Shown here: piece after piece, positions 1 to 16,300 of the stretch
How the letters are laid out: each line of letters begins with the position of its first letter
How positions within the stretch are numbered: the first letter of the stretch is position 1
Assembly: GCA_964036045.1 (NCBI GenBank)
Contig: CAXIWF010000569.1
Location: 1 to 64,000, forward strand
DNA from: Eutreptiella sp. 'Long Island Sound 2002'
Lineage: Eukaryota; Euglenozoa; Euglenophyceae; Eutreptiales; Eutreptiaceae
Reading direction: 5' to 3'
Length of the DNA: 64,000 nucleotides
Notes under the pieces: model-generated
Databases searched by the model: none
What the model saw: only the letters and a program-made list of their open reading frames with translations
What the model was told of the DNA's origin: nothing
Program-made: the position numbers and the translations under genes

Positions 1-2350
1 ACATGGCACTGGTACATGGCACTGGTACATGGCACTGGTACATGGCACTGGTACATGGCACTGGTACATGGCACTGGTACATGGCACTGGTACATGGCAC
101 TGGTACATGGCACTGGTACATGGCACTGGTACATGGCACTGGTACATGGCACTGGTACATGGCACTGGTACATGGCACTGGTACATGGCACTGGTACATG
201 GCACTGGTACATGGCACTGGTACATGGCACTGGTACATGGCACTGGTACATGGCACTGGTACATGGCACTGGTACATGGCACTGGTACATGGCACTGGTA
301 CATGGCACTGGTACATGGCACTGGTACATGGCACTGGTACATGGCACTGGTACATGGCACTGGTACATGGCACTGGTACATGGCACTGGTACATGGCACT
401 GGTACATGGCACTGGTACATGGCACTGGTACATGGCACTGGTACATGGCACTGGTACATGGCACTGGTACATGGCACTGGTACATGGCACTGGTACATGG
501 CACTGGTACATGGCACTGGTACATGGCACTGGTACATGGCACTGGTACATGGCACTGGTACATGGCACTGGTACATGGCACTGGTACATGGCACTGGTAC
601 ATGGCACTGGTACATGGCACTGGTACATGGCACTGGTACATGGCACTGGTACATGGCACTGGTACATGGCACTGGTACATGGCACTGGTACATGGCACTG
701 GTACATGGCACTGGTACATGGCACTGGTACATGGCACTGGTACATGGCACTGGTACATGGCACTGGTACATGGCACTGGTACATGGCACTGGTACATGGC
801 CTGGTACATGGCACTGGTACATGGCACTGGTACATGGCACTGGTACATGGCACTGGTACATGGCACTGGTACATGGCACTGGTACATGGCACTGGTACAT
901 GGCACTGGTACATGGCACTGGTACATGGCACTGGTACATGGCACTGGTACATGGCACTGGTACATGGCACTGGTACATGGCACTGGTACATGGCACTGGT
1001 ACATGGCACTGGTACATGGCACTGGTACATGGCACTGGTACATGGCACTGGTACATGGCACTGGTACATGGCACTGGTACATGGCACTGGTACATGGCAC
1101 TGGTACATGGCACTGGTACATGGCACTGGTACATGGCACTGGTACATGGCACTGGTACATGGCACTGGTACATGGCACTGGTACATGGCACTGGTACATG
1201 GCACTGGTACATGGCACTGGTACATGGCACTGGTACATGGCACTGGTACATGGCACTGGTACATGGCACTGGTACATGGCACTGGTACATGGCACTGGTA
1301 CATGGCACTGGTACATGGCACTGGTACATGGCACTGGTACATGGCACTGGTACATGGCACTGGTACATGGCACTGGTACATGGCACTGGTACATGGCACT
1401 GGTACATGGCACTGGTACATGGCACTGGTACATGGCACTGGTACATGGCACTGGTACATGGCACTGGTACATGGCACTGGTACATGGCACTGGTACATGG
1501 CACTGGTACATGGCACTGGTACATGGCACTGGTACATGGCACTGGTACATGGCACTGGTACATGGCACTGGTACATGGCACTGGTACATGGCACTGGTAC
1601 ATGGCACTGGTACATGGCACTGGTACATGGCACTGGTACATGGCACTGGTACATGGCACTGGTACATGGCACTGGTACATGGCACTGGTACATGGCACTG
1701 GTACATGGCACTGGTACATGGCACTGGTACATGGCACTGGTACATGGCACTGGTACATGGCACTGGTACATGGCACTGGTACATGGCACTGGTACATGGC
1801 ACTGGTACATGGCACTGGTACATGGCACTGGTACATGGCACTGGTACATGGCACTGGTACATGGCACTGGTACATGGCACTGGTACATGGCACTGGTACA
1901 TGGCACTGGTACATGGCACTGGTACATGGCACTGGTACATGGCACTGGTACATGGCACTGGTACATGGCACTGGTACATGGCACTGGTACATGGCACTGG
2001 TACATGGCACTGGTACATGGCACTGGTACATGGCACTGGTACATGGCACTGGTACATGGCACTGGTACATGGCACTGGTACATGGCACTGGTACATGGCA
2101 CTGGTACATGGCACTGGTACATGGCACTGGTACATGGCACTGGTACATGGCACTGGTACATGGCACTGGTACATGGCACTGGTACATGGCACTGGTACAT
2201 GGCACTGGTACATGGCACTGGTACATGGCACTGGTACATGGCACTGGTACATGGCACTGGTACATGGCACTGGTACATGGCACTGGTACATGGCACTGGT
2301 ACATGGCACTGGTACATGGCACTGGTACATGGCACTGGTACATGGCACTG
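1..2350 (+). repeat. 13-bp satellite, homogeneous block A
   Basis: About 180 head-to-tail copies of ACATGGCACTGGT. The only departure I see is one 12-nt unit near 794-805 that lacks an A; the first substituted unit (C to T, giving GCATTGG) appears at about 2,360. The canonical unit has no stop codon in any frame, and because 13 is not a multiple of 3 all three frames on a strand read the same 13-residue peptide cycle, so open frames here carry no coding information. Near-identity over 2.3 kb points to recent amplification or gene-conversion homogenisation. Collapse or consensus smoothing during assembly at a contig edge is an alternative. Confidence 0.97.
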
Positions 2351-5300
2351 GTACATGGCATTGGTACATGGCACTGGTACATGGCACTGGTACATGGCAC
2401 TGGTACATGGCACTGGTACATGGCACTGGTACATGGCACTGGTACATGGCACTGGTACATGGCACTGGTACATGGCACTGGTACATGGCACTGGTACATG
2501 GCACTGGTACATAGCACTGGTACATGGCACTGGTACATGGCACTGGTACATGGCACTGGTACATGGCACTGGTACATAGCACTGGTACATGGCACTGGTA
2601 CATGGCACTGGTACATGGCACTGGTACATGGCACTGGTACATGGCACTGGTACATGGCACTGGTACATAGCACTGGTACATGGCACTGGTACATGGCACT
2701 GGTACATGGCACTGGTACATGGCACTGGTACATAGCACTGGTACATAGCACTGGTACATGGCACTGGTACATGGCATTGGTACATGGCACTGGTACATGG
2801 CACTGGTACATGGCACTGGTACATGGCACTGGTACATAGCACTGGTACATGGCACTGGTACATGGCACTGGTACATGGCATTGGTACATGGCACTGGTAC
2901 ATGGCACTGGTACATGGCATTGGTACATGGCACTGGTACATGGCACTGGTACATGGCACTGGTACATGGCCTGGCACACTGGTACATGGCACTGGTACAT
3001 GGCACTGGTACATGGCACTGGTACATGGCACTGGTACATGGCACTGGTACATGGCACTGGTACATGGCACTGGTACATGGCATTGGTACATGGCACTGGT
3101 ACATGGCACTGGTACATGGCACTGGTACATAGCACTGGTACATGGCACTGGTACATGGCACTGGTACATGGCACTGGTACATGGCACTGGTACATGGCAC
3201 TGGTACATGGCACTGGTACATGGCATTGGTACATGGCACTGGTACATGGCACTGGTACATGGCACTGGTACATGGCACTGGTACATGGCATTGGTACATG
3301 GCACTGGTACCTGGCACTGGTACATGGCACTGGTACATGGCACTGGTACATGGCACTGGTACATGGCACTGGTACATGGCACTGGTACATGGCACTGGTA
3401 CATGGCACCGGTACATGGCACTGGTACATGGCACTGGTACATGGCACTGGTACATGGCACTGGTACATGGCACTGGTACATGGCACTGGTACATGGCACT
3501 GGTACATGGCACTGGTACATGGCATTGGTACACGGCACTGGTACATGGCACTGGTACATGGCACTGGTACATAGCACTGGTACATGGCACTGGTACATGG
3601 CACTGGTACATGGCACTGGTACATGGCACTGGTACATGGCCCTGGTACATGGCACTGGTACATGGCACTGGTACATAGCACTGGTACATGGCACTGGTAC
3701 ATGGCACTGGTACATGGCATTGGTACATGGCACTGGTACATGGCACTGGTACATGGCACTGGTACATGGCATTGGTACATGGCACTGGTACATGGCACTG
3801 GTACATGGCACTGGTACGTGGCACTGGTACATGGCACTGGTACATGGCACTGGTACATGGCACTGGTACATGGCACTGGTACATGGCACTGGTACATGGC
3901 ACTGGTACATGGCACTGGTACATGGCACTGGTACATGGCACTGGTACATGGCACTGGTACATGGCACTGGTACATGGCACTGGTACATGGCACTGGTACA
4001 TGGCACTGGTACATAGCACTGGTACATAGCACTGGTACATGGCACTGGTACATGGCATTGGTACATGGCACTGGTACATGGCACTGGTACATGGCACTGG
4101 TACATGGCACTGGTACATGGCACTGGTACATGGCACTGGTACATGGCACTGGTACATGGCACTGGTACATGGCATTGGTACGTGGCACTGGTACATAGCA
4201 CTGGTACATAGCACTGGTACATGGCACTGGTACATGGCACTGGTACATGGCACTGGTACATGGCACTGGTACATAGCACTGGTACATGGCACTGGTACCT
4301 GGCACTGGTACATGGCACTGGTACATGGCACTGGTACATGGCACTGGTACATGGCACTGGTACATAGCACTGGTACATGGCACTGGTACATGGCACTGGT
4401 ACATAGCACTGGTACATGGCACTGGTACATAGCACTGGTACATGGCACTGGTACATGGCACTGGTACATGGCACTGGTACATGGCACTGGTACATAGCAC
4501 TGGTACATAGCACTGGTACATGGCACTGGTACATGGCACTGGTACATAGCACTGGTACATGGCATTGGTACATGGCACTGGTACATGGCACTGGTACATA
4601 GCACTGGTACATAGCACTGGTACATGGCACTGGTACATAGCACTGGTACATGGCATTGGTACATGGCACTGGTACATGGCACTGGTACATGGCATTGGTA
4701 CATGGCACTGGTACATGGCACTGGTACATAGCACTGGTACATAGCACTGGTACATGGCACTGGTACATAGCACTGGTACATGGCATTGGTACATGGCACT
4801 GGTACATGGCACTGGTACATAGCACTGGTACATAGCACTGGTACATGGCACTGGTACATAGCACTGGTACATAGCACTGGTACATGGCATTGGTACATGG
4901 CACTGGTACATGGCACTGGTACATGGCACTGGTACATAGCACTGGTACATAGGCACTGGTACATGGCACTGGTACATAGCACTGGTACATGGCATTGGTA
5001 CATGGCACTGGTACATGGCACTGGTACATGGCATTGGTACATGGCACTGGTACATGGCACTGGTACATAGCACTGGTACATAGCACTGGTACATGGCACT
5101 GGTACATAGCACTGGTACATGGCATTGGTACATGGCACTGGTACATGGCACTGGTACATAGCACTGGTACATAGCACTGGTACATGGCACTGGTACATAG
5201 CACTGGTACATAGCACTGGTACATGGCATTGGTACATGGCACTGGTACATGGCACTGGTACATGGCACTGGTACATGGCACTGGTACATAGCACTGGTAC

Positions 5301-8300
5301 ATGGCACTGGTACATGGCACTGGTACATGGCATTGGTACATGGCACTGGTACATGGCACTGGTACATGGCATTGGTACATGGCACTGGTACATGGCACTG
5401 GTACATGGCACTGGTACATGGCATTGGTACATGGCACTGGTACATGGCACTGGTACATGGCACTGGTACATGGCACTGGTACATGGCACTGGTACATGGC
5501 ACTGGTACATGGCACTGGTACATGGCACTGGTACATGGCACTGGTACATGGCACTGGTACATGGCACTGGTACATGGCACTGGTACATGGCACTGGTACA
5601 TGGCACTGGTACATGGCACTGGTACATGGCATTGGTACGTGGCACTGGTACATAGCACTGGTACATAGCACTGGTACATGGCACTGGTACATGGCACTGG
5701 TACATGGCACTGGTACATGGCACTGGTACATAGCACTGGTACATGGCACTGGTACCTGGCACTGGTACATTGCACTGGTACATGGCACTGGTACATGGCA
5801 CTGGTACATGGCACTGGTACATAGCACTGGTACATGGCACTGGTACATGGCACTGGTACATAGCACTGGTACATGGCATTGGTACATAGCACTGGTACAT
5901 GGCACTGGTACATAGCACTGGTACATGGCACTGGTACATGGCACTGGTACATGGCACTGGTACATGGCACTGGTACATAGCACTGGTACATAGCACTGGT
6001 ACATGGCACTGGTACATGGCACTGGTACATAGCACTGGTACATGGCATTGGTACATGGCACTGGTACATGGCACTGGTACATAGCACTGGTACATGGCAC
6101 TGGTACATGGCACTGGTACATAGCACTGGTACATGGCATTGGTACATGGCACTGGTACATGGCACTGGTACATAGCACTGGTACATAGCACTGGTACATG
6201 GCACTGGTACATAGCACTGGTACATAGCACTGGTACATGGCATTGGTACATGGCACTGGTACATGGCACTGGTACATGGCACTGGTACATGGCACTGGTA
6301 CATAGCACTGGTACATGGCACTGGTACATGGCACTGGTACATGGCATTGGTACATGGCACTGGTACATGGCACTGGTACATGGCATTGGTACATGGCACT
6401 GGTACATGGCACTGGTACATGGCACTGGTACATGGCATTGGTACATGGCACTGGTACATGGCACTGGTACATGGCACTGGTACATGGCACTGGTACATGG
6501 CACTGGTACATGGCACTGGTACATGGCACTGGTACATGGCACTGGTACATGGCACTGGTACATAGCACTGGTACATGGCACTGGTACCTGGCACTGGTAC
6601 ATGGCACTGGTACATGGCACTGGTACATGGCACTGGTACATGGCACTGGTACATGGCACTGGTACATAGCACTGGTACATGGCACTGGTACATGGCACTG
6701 GTACATGGCATTGGTACATGGCACTGGTACATGGCACTGGTACATGGCATTGGTACATGGCACTGGTACATGGCACTGGTACATGGCACTGGTACATGGC
6801 ACTGGTACATGGCACTGGTACATGGCACTGGTACATGGCAATGGTACATGGCACTGGTACATGGCACTGGTACATGGCACTGGTACATGGCACTGGTACA
6901 TAGCACTGGTACATGGCACTGGTACATGGCACTGGTACATGGCATTGGTACATGGCACTGGTACATGGCACTGGTACATGGCACTGGTACATGGCATTGG
7001 TACATGGCACTGGTACATGGCACTGGTACATGGCACTGGTACATGGCATTGGTACATGGCACTGGTACATGGCACTGGTACATGGCACTGGTACGTGGCA
7101 CTGGTACATGGCACTGGTACATGGCACTGGTACATGGCACTGGTACATGGCACTGGTACATGGCACTGGTACATGGCACTGGTACATGGCACTGGTACAT
7201 GGCACTGGTACATGGCACTGGTACATGGCACTGGTACATGGCACTGGTACATGGCACTGGTACATGGCACTGGTACATGGCACTGGTACATAGCACTGGT
7301 ACATAGCACTGGTACATGGCACTGGTACATGGCATTGGTACATGGCACTGGTACATGGCACTGGTACATGGCACTGGTACATGGCACTGGTACATGGCAC
7401 TGGTACATGGCACTGGTACATGGCACTGGTACATGGCACTGGTACATGGCATTGGTACGTGGCACTGGTACATAGCACTGGTACATAGCACTGGTACATG
7501 GCACTGGTACATGGCACTGGTACATGGCACTGGTACATGGCACTGGTACATGGCACTGGTACATGGCACTGGTACCTGGCACTGGTACATGGCACTGGTA
7601 CATGGCACTGGTACATGGCACTGGTACATGGCACTGGTACATAGCACTGGTACATGGCACTGGTACATGGCACTGGTACATAGCACTGGTACATGGCACT
7701 GGTACATAGCACTGGTACATGGCACTGGTACATGGCACTGGTACATGGCACTGGTACATGGCACTGGTACATAGCACTGGTACATAGCACTGGTACATGG
7801 CACTGGTACATGGCACTGGTACATAGCACTGGTACATGGCATTGGTACATGGCACTGGTACATGGCACTGGTACATAGCACTGGTACATAGCACTGGTAC
7901 ATGGCACTGGTACATGGCACTGGTACATGGCATTGGTACATGGCACTGGTACATGGCACTGGTACATGGCATTGGTACATGGCACTGGTACATGGCACTG
8001 GTACATAGCACTGGTACATAGCACTGGTACATGGCACTGGTACATAGCACTGGTACATGGCATTGGTACATGGCACTGGTACATGGCACTGGTACATAGC
8101 ACTGGTACATAGCACTGGTACATGGCACTGGTACATAGCACTGGTACATAGCACTGGTACATGGCATTGGTACATGGCACTGGTACATGGCACTGGTACA
8201 TGGCACTGGTACATGGCACTGGTACATAGCACTGGTACATGGCACTGGTACATGGCACTGGTACATGGCATTGGTACATGGCACTGGTACATGGCACTGG

Positions 8301-11300
8301 TACATGGCATTGGTACATGGCACTGGTACATGGCACTGGTACATGGCACTGGTACATGGCATTGGTACATGGCACTGGTACATGGCACTGGTACATGGCA
8401 CTGGTACATGGCACTGGTACATGGCACTGGTACATGGCACTGGTACATGGCACTGGTACATGGCACTGGTACATGGCACTGGTACATGGCACTGGTACAT
8501 GGCACTGGTACATGGCACTGGTACATGGCACTGGTACATGGCACTGGTACATGGCACTGGTACATGGCATTGGTACGTGGCACTGGTACATAGCACTGGT
8601 ACATAGCACTGGTACATGGCACTGGTACATGGCACTGGTACATGGCACTGGTACATGGCACTGGTACATAGCACTGGTACATGGCACTGGTACCTGGCAC
8701 TGGTACATGGCACTGGTACATGGCACTGGTACATGGCACTGGTACATGGCACTGGTACATAGCACTGGTACATGGCACTGGTACATGGCACTGGTACATA
8801 GCACTGGTACATGGCACTGGTACATAGCACTGGTACATGGCACTGGTACATGGCACTGGTACATGGCACTGGTACATGGCACTGGTACATAGCACTGGTA
8901 CATAGCACTGGTACATGGCACTGGTACATGGCATTGGTACATGGCACTGGTACATGGCACTGGTACATGGCACTAGTACATGGCACTGGTACATAGCACT
9001 GGTACATGGCACTGGTACATGGCACTGGTACATGGCATTGGTACATGGCACTGGTACATGGCACTGGTACATGGCATTGGTACATGGCACTGGTACATGG
9101 CACTGGTACATGGCACTGGTACATGGCACTGGTACATGGCACTGGTACATGGCACTGGTACATGGCACTGGTACATGGCATTGGTACATGGCACTGGTAC
9201 ATGGCACTGGTACATGGCACTGGTACATAGCACTGGTACATGGCACTGGTACATGGCACTGGTACATGGCACTGGTACCTGGCACTGGTACATGGCACTG
9301 GTACATGGCACTGGTACATGGCACTGGTACATGGCACTGGTACATGGCACTGGTACATGGCACTGGTACATGGCACTGGTACATAGCACTGGTACATGGC
9401 ACTGGTACATGGCACTGGTACATGGCACTGGTACATGGCACTGGTACATGGCACTGGTACATGGCACTGGTACATGGCACTGGTACATGGCACTGGTACA
9501 TGGCACTGGTACATGGCACTGGTACATGGCATTGGTACGTGGCACTGGTACATAGCACTGGTACATGGCACTGGTACATAGCACTGGTACATGGCACTGG
9601 TACATGGCACTGGTACATGGCACTGGTACATAGCACTGGTACATGGCACTGGTACATGGCACTGGTACATGGCACTGGTACATGGCACTGGTACATGGCA
9701 TTGGTACATGGCACTGGTACATGGCACTGGTACATGGCACTGGTACATGGCACTGGTACATAGCACTGGTACATGGCACTGGTACATGGCACTGGTACAT
9801 AGCACTGGTACATGGCACTGGTACCTGGCGCTGGTACATGGCACTGGTACATGGCACTGGTACATGGCATTGGTACATGGCACTGGTACATAGCACTGGT
9901 ACATGGCACTGGTACATAGCACTGGTACATGGCACTGGTACATGGCACTGGTACATGGCACTGGTACATGGCACTGGTACATGGCACTGGTACATAGCAC
10001 TGGTACATGGCACTGGTACATGGCACTGGTACATGGCACTGGTACATGGCACTGGTACATAGCACTGGTACATGGCACTGGTACCTGGCACTGGTACATG
10101 GCACTGGTACATGGCACTGGTACATGGCGCTGGTACATGGCACTGGTACATAGCACTGGTACATGGCACTGGTACATAGCACTGGTACATGGCACTGGTA
10201 CATGGCACTGGTACATGGCACTGGTACATGGCACTGGTACATGGCACTAGTACATGGCACTGGTACATGGCACTGGTACATGGCACTGGTACATAGCACT
10301 GGTACATGGCACTGGTACATAGCACTGGTACATGGCACTGGTACATAGCACTGGTACATGGCACTGGTACATGGCACTGGTACATGGCACTGGTACATGG
10401 CACTGGTACATGGCATTGGTACATGGCATTGGTACATGGCACTGGTACATGGCACTGGTACATGGCACTGGTACATGGCACTGGTACATGGCATTGGTAC
10501 ATGGCACTGGTACATGGCACTGGTACATAGCACTGGTACATGGCACTGGTACATGGCACTGGTACATGGCACTGGTACATGGCACTGGTACATGGCACTG
10601 GTACATGGCACTGGTACATGGCACTGGTACATGGCACTGGTACATGGCACTGGTACATAGCACTGGTACATGGCACTGGTACATGGCACTGGTACATGGC
10701 ACTGGTACATGGCACTGGTACATGGCACCGGTACATGGCACTGGTACATAGCACTGGTACATGGCACTGGTACATGGCACTGGTACATGGCACTGGTACA
10801 TAGCACTGGTACATGGCACTGGTACATGGCACTGGTACATGGCACTGGTACATGGCACTGGTACATGGCACTGGTACATGGCACTGGTACATGGCACTGG
10901 TACATGGCACTGGTACATGGCACTGGTACATGGCACTGGTACCTGGCACTGGTACATGGCACTGGTACATGGCACTGGTACATGGCACTGGTACATGGCA
11001 CTGGTACATGGCACTGGTACATGGCACTGGTACATGGCACTGGTACATAGCACTGGTACATGGCACTGGTACATGGCACTGGTACATGGCACTGGTACAT
11101 GGCACTGGTACATGGCACTGGTACATGGCACTGGTACATGGCACTGGTACATGGCACTGGTACATGGCACTGGTACATGGCACTGGTACATGGCATTGGT
11201 ACGTGGCACTGGTACATAGCACTGGTACATAGCACTGGTACATGGCACTGGTACATGGCACTGGTACATGGCACTGGTACATGGCACTGGTACATGGCAT

Positions 11301-11844
11301 TGGTACATGGCACTGGTACATGGCACTGGTACATGGCACTGGTACATGGCACTGGTACATAGCACTGGTACATGGCACTGGTACATGGCACTGGTACATA
11401 GCACTGGTACATGGCACTGGTACCTGGCGGTGGTACATGGCACTGGTACATGGCACTGGTACATGGCATTGGTACATGGCACTGGTACATAGCACTGGTA
11501 CATGGCACTGGTACATAGCACTGGTACATGGCACTGGTACATGGCACTGGTACATGGCACTGGTACATGGCACTGGTACATGGCACTGGTACATAGCACT
11601 GGTACATGGCACTGGTACATGGCACTGGTACATGGCACTGGTACATGGCACTGGTACATAGCACTGGTACATGGCACTGGTACCTGGCACTGGTACATGG
11701 CACTGGTACATGGCACTGGTACATGGCGCTGGTACATGGCACTGGTACATAGCACTGGTACATGGCACTGGTACATAGCACTGGTACATGGCACTGGTAC
11801 ATGGCACTGGTACATGGCACTGGTACATGGCACTGGTACATGGC

Positions 11845-13345
11845 ACTAGTACATGGCACTGGTACATGGCACTGGTACATGGCACTGGTACATAGCACTG
11901 GTACATGGCACTGGTACATAGCACTGGTACATGGCACTGGTACATAGCACTGGTACATGGCACTGGTACATGGCACTGGTACATGGCACTGGTACATGGC
12001 ACTGGTACATGGCATTGGTACATGGCATTGGTACATGGCACTGGTACATGGCACTGGTACATGGCACTGGTACATGGCACTGGTACATGGCATTGGTACA
12101 TGGCACTGGTACATGGCACTGGTACATAGCACTGGTACATGGCACTGGTACATGGCACTGGTACATGGCACTGGTACATGGCACTGGTACATGGCACTGG
12201 TACATGGCACTGGTACATGGCACTGGTACATGGCACTGGTACATGGCACTGGTACATAGCACTGGTACATGGCACTGGTACATGGCACTGGTACATGGCA
12301 CTGGTACATGGCACTGGTACATGGCACCGGTACATGGCACTGGTACATAGCACTGGTACATGGCACTGGTACATGGCACTGGTACATGGCACTGGTACAT
12401 AGCACTGGTACATGGCACTGGTACATGGCACTGGTACATGGCACTGGTACATGGCACTGGTACATGGCACTGGTACATGGCACTGGTACATGGCACTGGT
12501 ACATGGCACTGGTACATGGCACTGGTACATGGCACTAGTACATGGCACTGGTACATGGCACTGGTACATGGCACTGGTACATGACACTGGTACATGGCAC
12601 TGGTACATGGCACTGGTACATGGCACTCGTACATGGCACTGGTACATAGCACTGGTACATGGCACTGGTACATGGCACTGGTACATGGCATTGGTACATG
12701 GCACTGGTACATGGCACTGGTACATGGCATTGGTACATGGCACTGGTACATGGCACTGGTACATGGCACTGGTACATGGCACTGGTACATGGCACTGGTA
12801 CATGGCACTGGTACATGGCACTGGTACATGGCATTGGTACATGGCACTGGTACATGGCACTGGTACATGGCACTGGTACATGGCACTGGTACATGGCATT
12901 GGTACATGGCACTGGTACATGGCACTGGTACATAGCACTGGTACATGGCACTGGTACATGGCACTGGTACATGGCACTGGTACATGGCACTGGTACATGG
13001 CACTGGTACATGGCACTGGTACATGGCACTGGTACATGGCACTGGTACATGGCACTGGTACATAGCACTGGTACATGGCACTGGTACATGGCACTGGTAC
13101 ATGGCACTGGTACATGGCACTGGTACATGGCACCGGTACATGGCACTGGTACATAGCACTGGTACATGGCACTGGTACATGGCACCGGTACATGGCACTG
13201 GTACATAGCACTGGTACATGGCACTGGTACATGGCACTGGTACATGGCACTGGTACATGGCACTGGTACATGGCACTGGTACATGGCACTGGTACATGGC
13301 ACTGGTACATGGCACTGGTACATGGCACTGGTACATGGCACTAGT
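11845..13345 (+). repeat. Higher-order satellite repeat, ACTAGT-bounded copy 1
   Basis: ACTAGT variant units lie at about 11,845, 12,534 and 13,340, giving intervals of 689 bp (53 units) and 806 bp (62 units). The same pair of intervals recurs at two other places in the block, which defines a composite repeat of 1,495 bp (115 units). The order of TAGC, CATTGG and CACCGG variant units inside the interval is also largely shared. Confidence 0.8.
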
Positions 13346-16300
13346 ACATGGCACTGGTACATGGCACTGGTACATGGCACTGGTACATGGCATTGGTACA
13401 TGGCACTGGTACATGGCACTGGTACATGGCACTCGTACATGGCACTGGTACATAGCACTGGTACATGGCACTGGTACATGGCACTGGTACATGGCATTGG
13501 TACATGGCACTGGTACATGGCACTGGTACATGGCATTGGTACATGGCACTGGTACATAGCACTGGTACATGGCACTGGTACATGGCACTGGTACATGGCA
13601 TTGGTACATGGCACTGGTACATGGCACTGGTACATGGCACTGGTACATGGCACTGGTACATGGCACTGGTACATGGCACTGGTACATGGCACTGGTACAT
13701 GGCACTGGTACATGGCATTGGTACGTGGCACTGGTACATAGCACTGGTACATAGCACTGGTACATGGCACTGGTACATGGCACTGGTACATGGCACTGGT
13801 ACATGGCACTGGTACATGGCATTGGTACATGGCACTGGTACATGGCACTGGTACATGGCACTGGTACATGGCACTGGTACATAGCACTGGTACATGGCAC
13901 TGGTACATGGCACTGGTACATGGCATTGGTACATGGCACTGGTACATGGCACTGGTACATGGCACTGGTACATGGCACTGGTACATGGCACTGGTACATG
14001 GCACTGGTACATGGCACTGGTACATGGCACTGGTACATGGCACTGGTACATGGCACTGGTACATGGCATTGGTACATGGCACTGGTACATGGCACTGGTA
14101 CATGGCACTGGTACATAGCACTGGTACATGGCACTGGTACATGGCACTGGTACATGGCACTGGTACCTGGCACTGGTACATGGCACTGGTACATGGCACT
14201 GGTACATGGCACTGGTACATGGCACTGGTACATGGCACTGGTACATGGCACTGGTACATGGCACTGGTACATAGCACTGGTACATGGCACTGGTACATGG
14301 CACTGGTACATGGCACTGGTACATGGCACTGGTACATGGCACTGGTACATGGCACTGGTACATGGCACTGGTACATGGCACTGGTACATGGCACTGGTAC
14401 ATGGCACTGGTACATGGCATTGGTACGTGGCACTGGTACATAGCACTGGTACATAGCACTGGTACATGGCACTGGTACATGGCACTGGTACATGGCACTG
14501 GTACATGGCACTGGTACATGGCATTGGTACATGGCACTGGTACATGGCACTGGTACATGGCACTGGTACATGGCACTGGTACATAGCACTGGTACATGGC
14601 ACTGGTACATGGCACTGGTACATAGCACTGGTACATGGCACTGGTACCTGGCGCTGGTACATGGCACTGGTACATGGCACTGGTACATGGCATTGGTACA
14701 TGGCACTGGTACATAGCACTGGTACATGGCACTGGTACATAGCACTGGTACATGGCACTGGTACATGGCACTGGTACATGGCACTGGTACATGGCACTGG
14801 TACATGGCACTGGTACATAGCACTGGTACATGGCACTGGTACATGGCACTGGTACATGGCACTGGTACATGGCACTGGTACATAGCACTGGTACATGGCA
14901 CTGGTACCTGGCACTGGTACATGGCACTGGTACATGGCACTGGTACATGGCGCTGGTACATGGCACTGGTACATAGCACTGGTACATGGCACTGGTACAT
15001 AGCACTGGTACATGGCACTGGTACATGGCACTGGTACATGGCACTGGTACATGGCACTGGTACATGGCACTAGTACATGGCACTGGTACATGGCACTGGT
15101 ACATGGCACTGGTACATAGCACTGGTACATGGCACTGGTACATAGCACTGGTACATGGCACTGGTACATAGCACTGGTACATGGCACTGGTACATGGCAC
15201 TGGTACATGGCACTGGTACATGGCACTGGTACATGGCATTGGTACATGGCATTGGTACATGGCACTGGTACATGGCACTGGTACATGGCACTGGTACATG
15301 GCACTGGTACATGGCATTGGTACATGGCACTGGTACATGGCACTGGTACATGGCACTGGTACATGGCACTGGTACATGGCACTGGTACATGGCACTGGTA
15401 CATGGCACTGGTACATGGCACTGGTACATGGCACTGGTACATGGCACTGGTACATGGCACTGGTACATGGCACTGGTACATAGCACTGGTACATGGCACT
15501 GGTACATGGCACTGGTACATGGCACTGGTACATGGCACTGGTACATGGCACCGGTACATGGCACTGGTACATAGCACTGGTACATGGCACTGGTACATGG
15601 CACTGGTACATGGCACTGGTACATAGCACTGGTACATGGCACTGGTACATGGCACTGGTACATGGCACTGGTACATGGCACTGGTACATGGCACTGGTAC
15701 ATGGCACTGGTACATAGCACTGGTACATGGCACTGGTACATGGCACTGGTACATGGCACTAGTACATGGCACTGGTACATGGCAATGGTACATGGCACTG
15801 GTACATGGCATTGGTACGTGGCACTGGTACATAGCACTGGTACATAGCACTGGTACATGGCACTGGTACATGGCACTGGTACATGGCACTGGTACATGGC
15901 ACTGGTACATGGCATTGGTACATGGCACTGGTACATGGCACTGGTACATGGCACTGGTACATGGCACTGGTACATAGCACTGGTACATGGCACTGGTACA
16001 TGGCACTGGTACATGGCATTGGTACATGGCACTGGTACATGGCACTGGTACATGGCACTGGTACATGGCACTGGTACATGGCACTGGTACATGGCACTGG
16101 TACATGGCACTGGTACATGGCACTGGTACATGGCACTGGTACATGGCACTGGTACATGGCATTGGTACATGGCACTGGTACATGGCACTGGTACATGGCA
16201 CTGGTACATAGCACTGGTACATGGCACTGGTACATGGCACTGGTACATGGCACTGGTACCTGGCACTGGTACATGGCACTGGTACATGGCACTGGTACAT

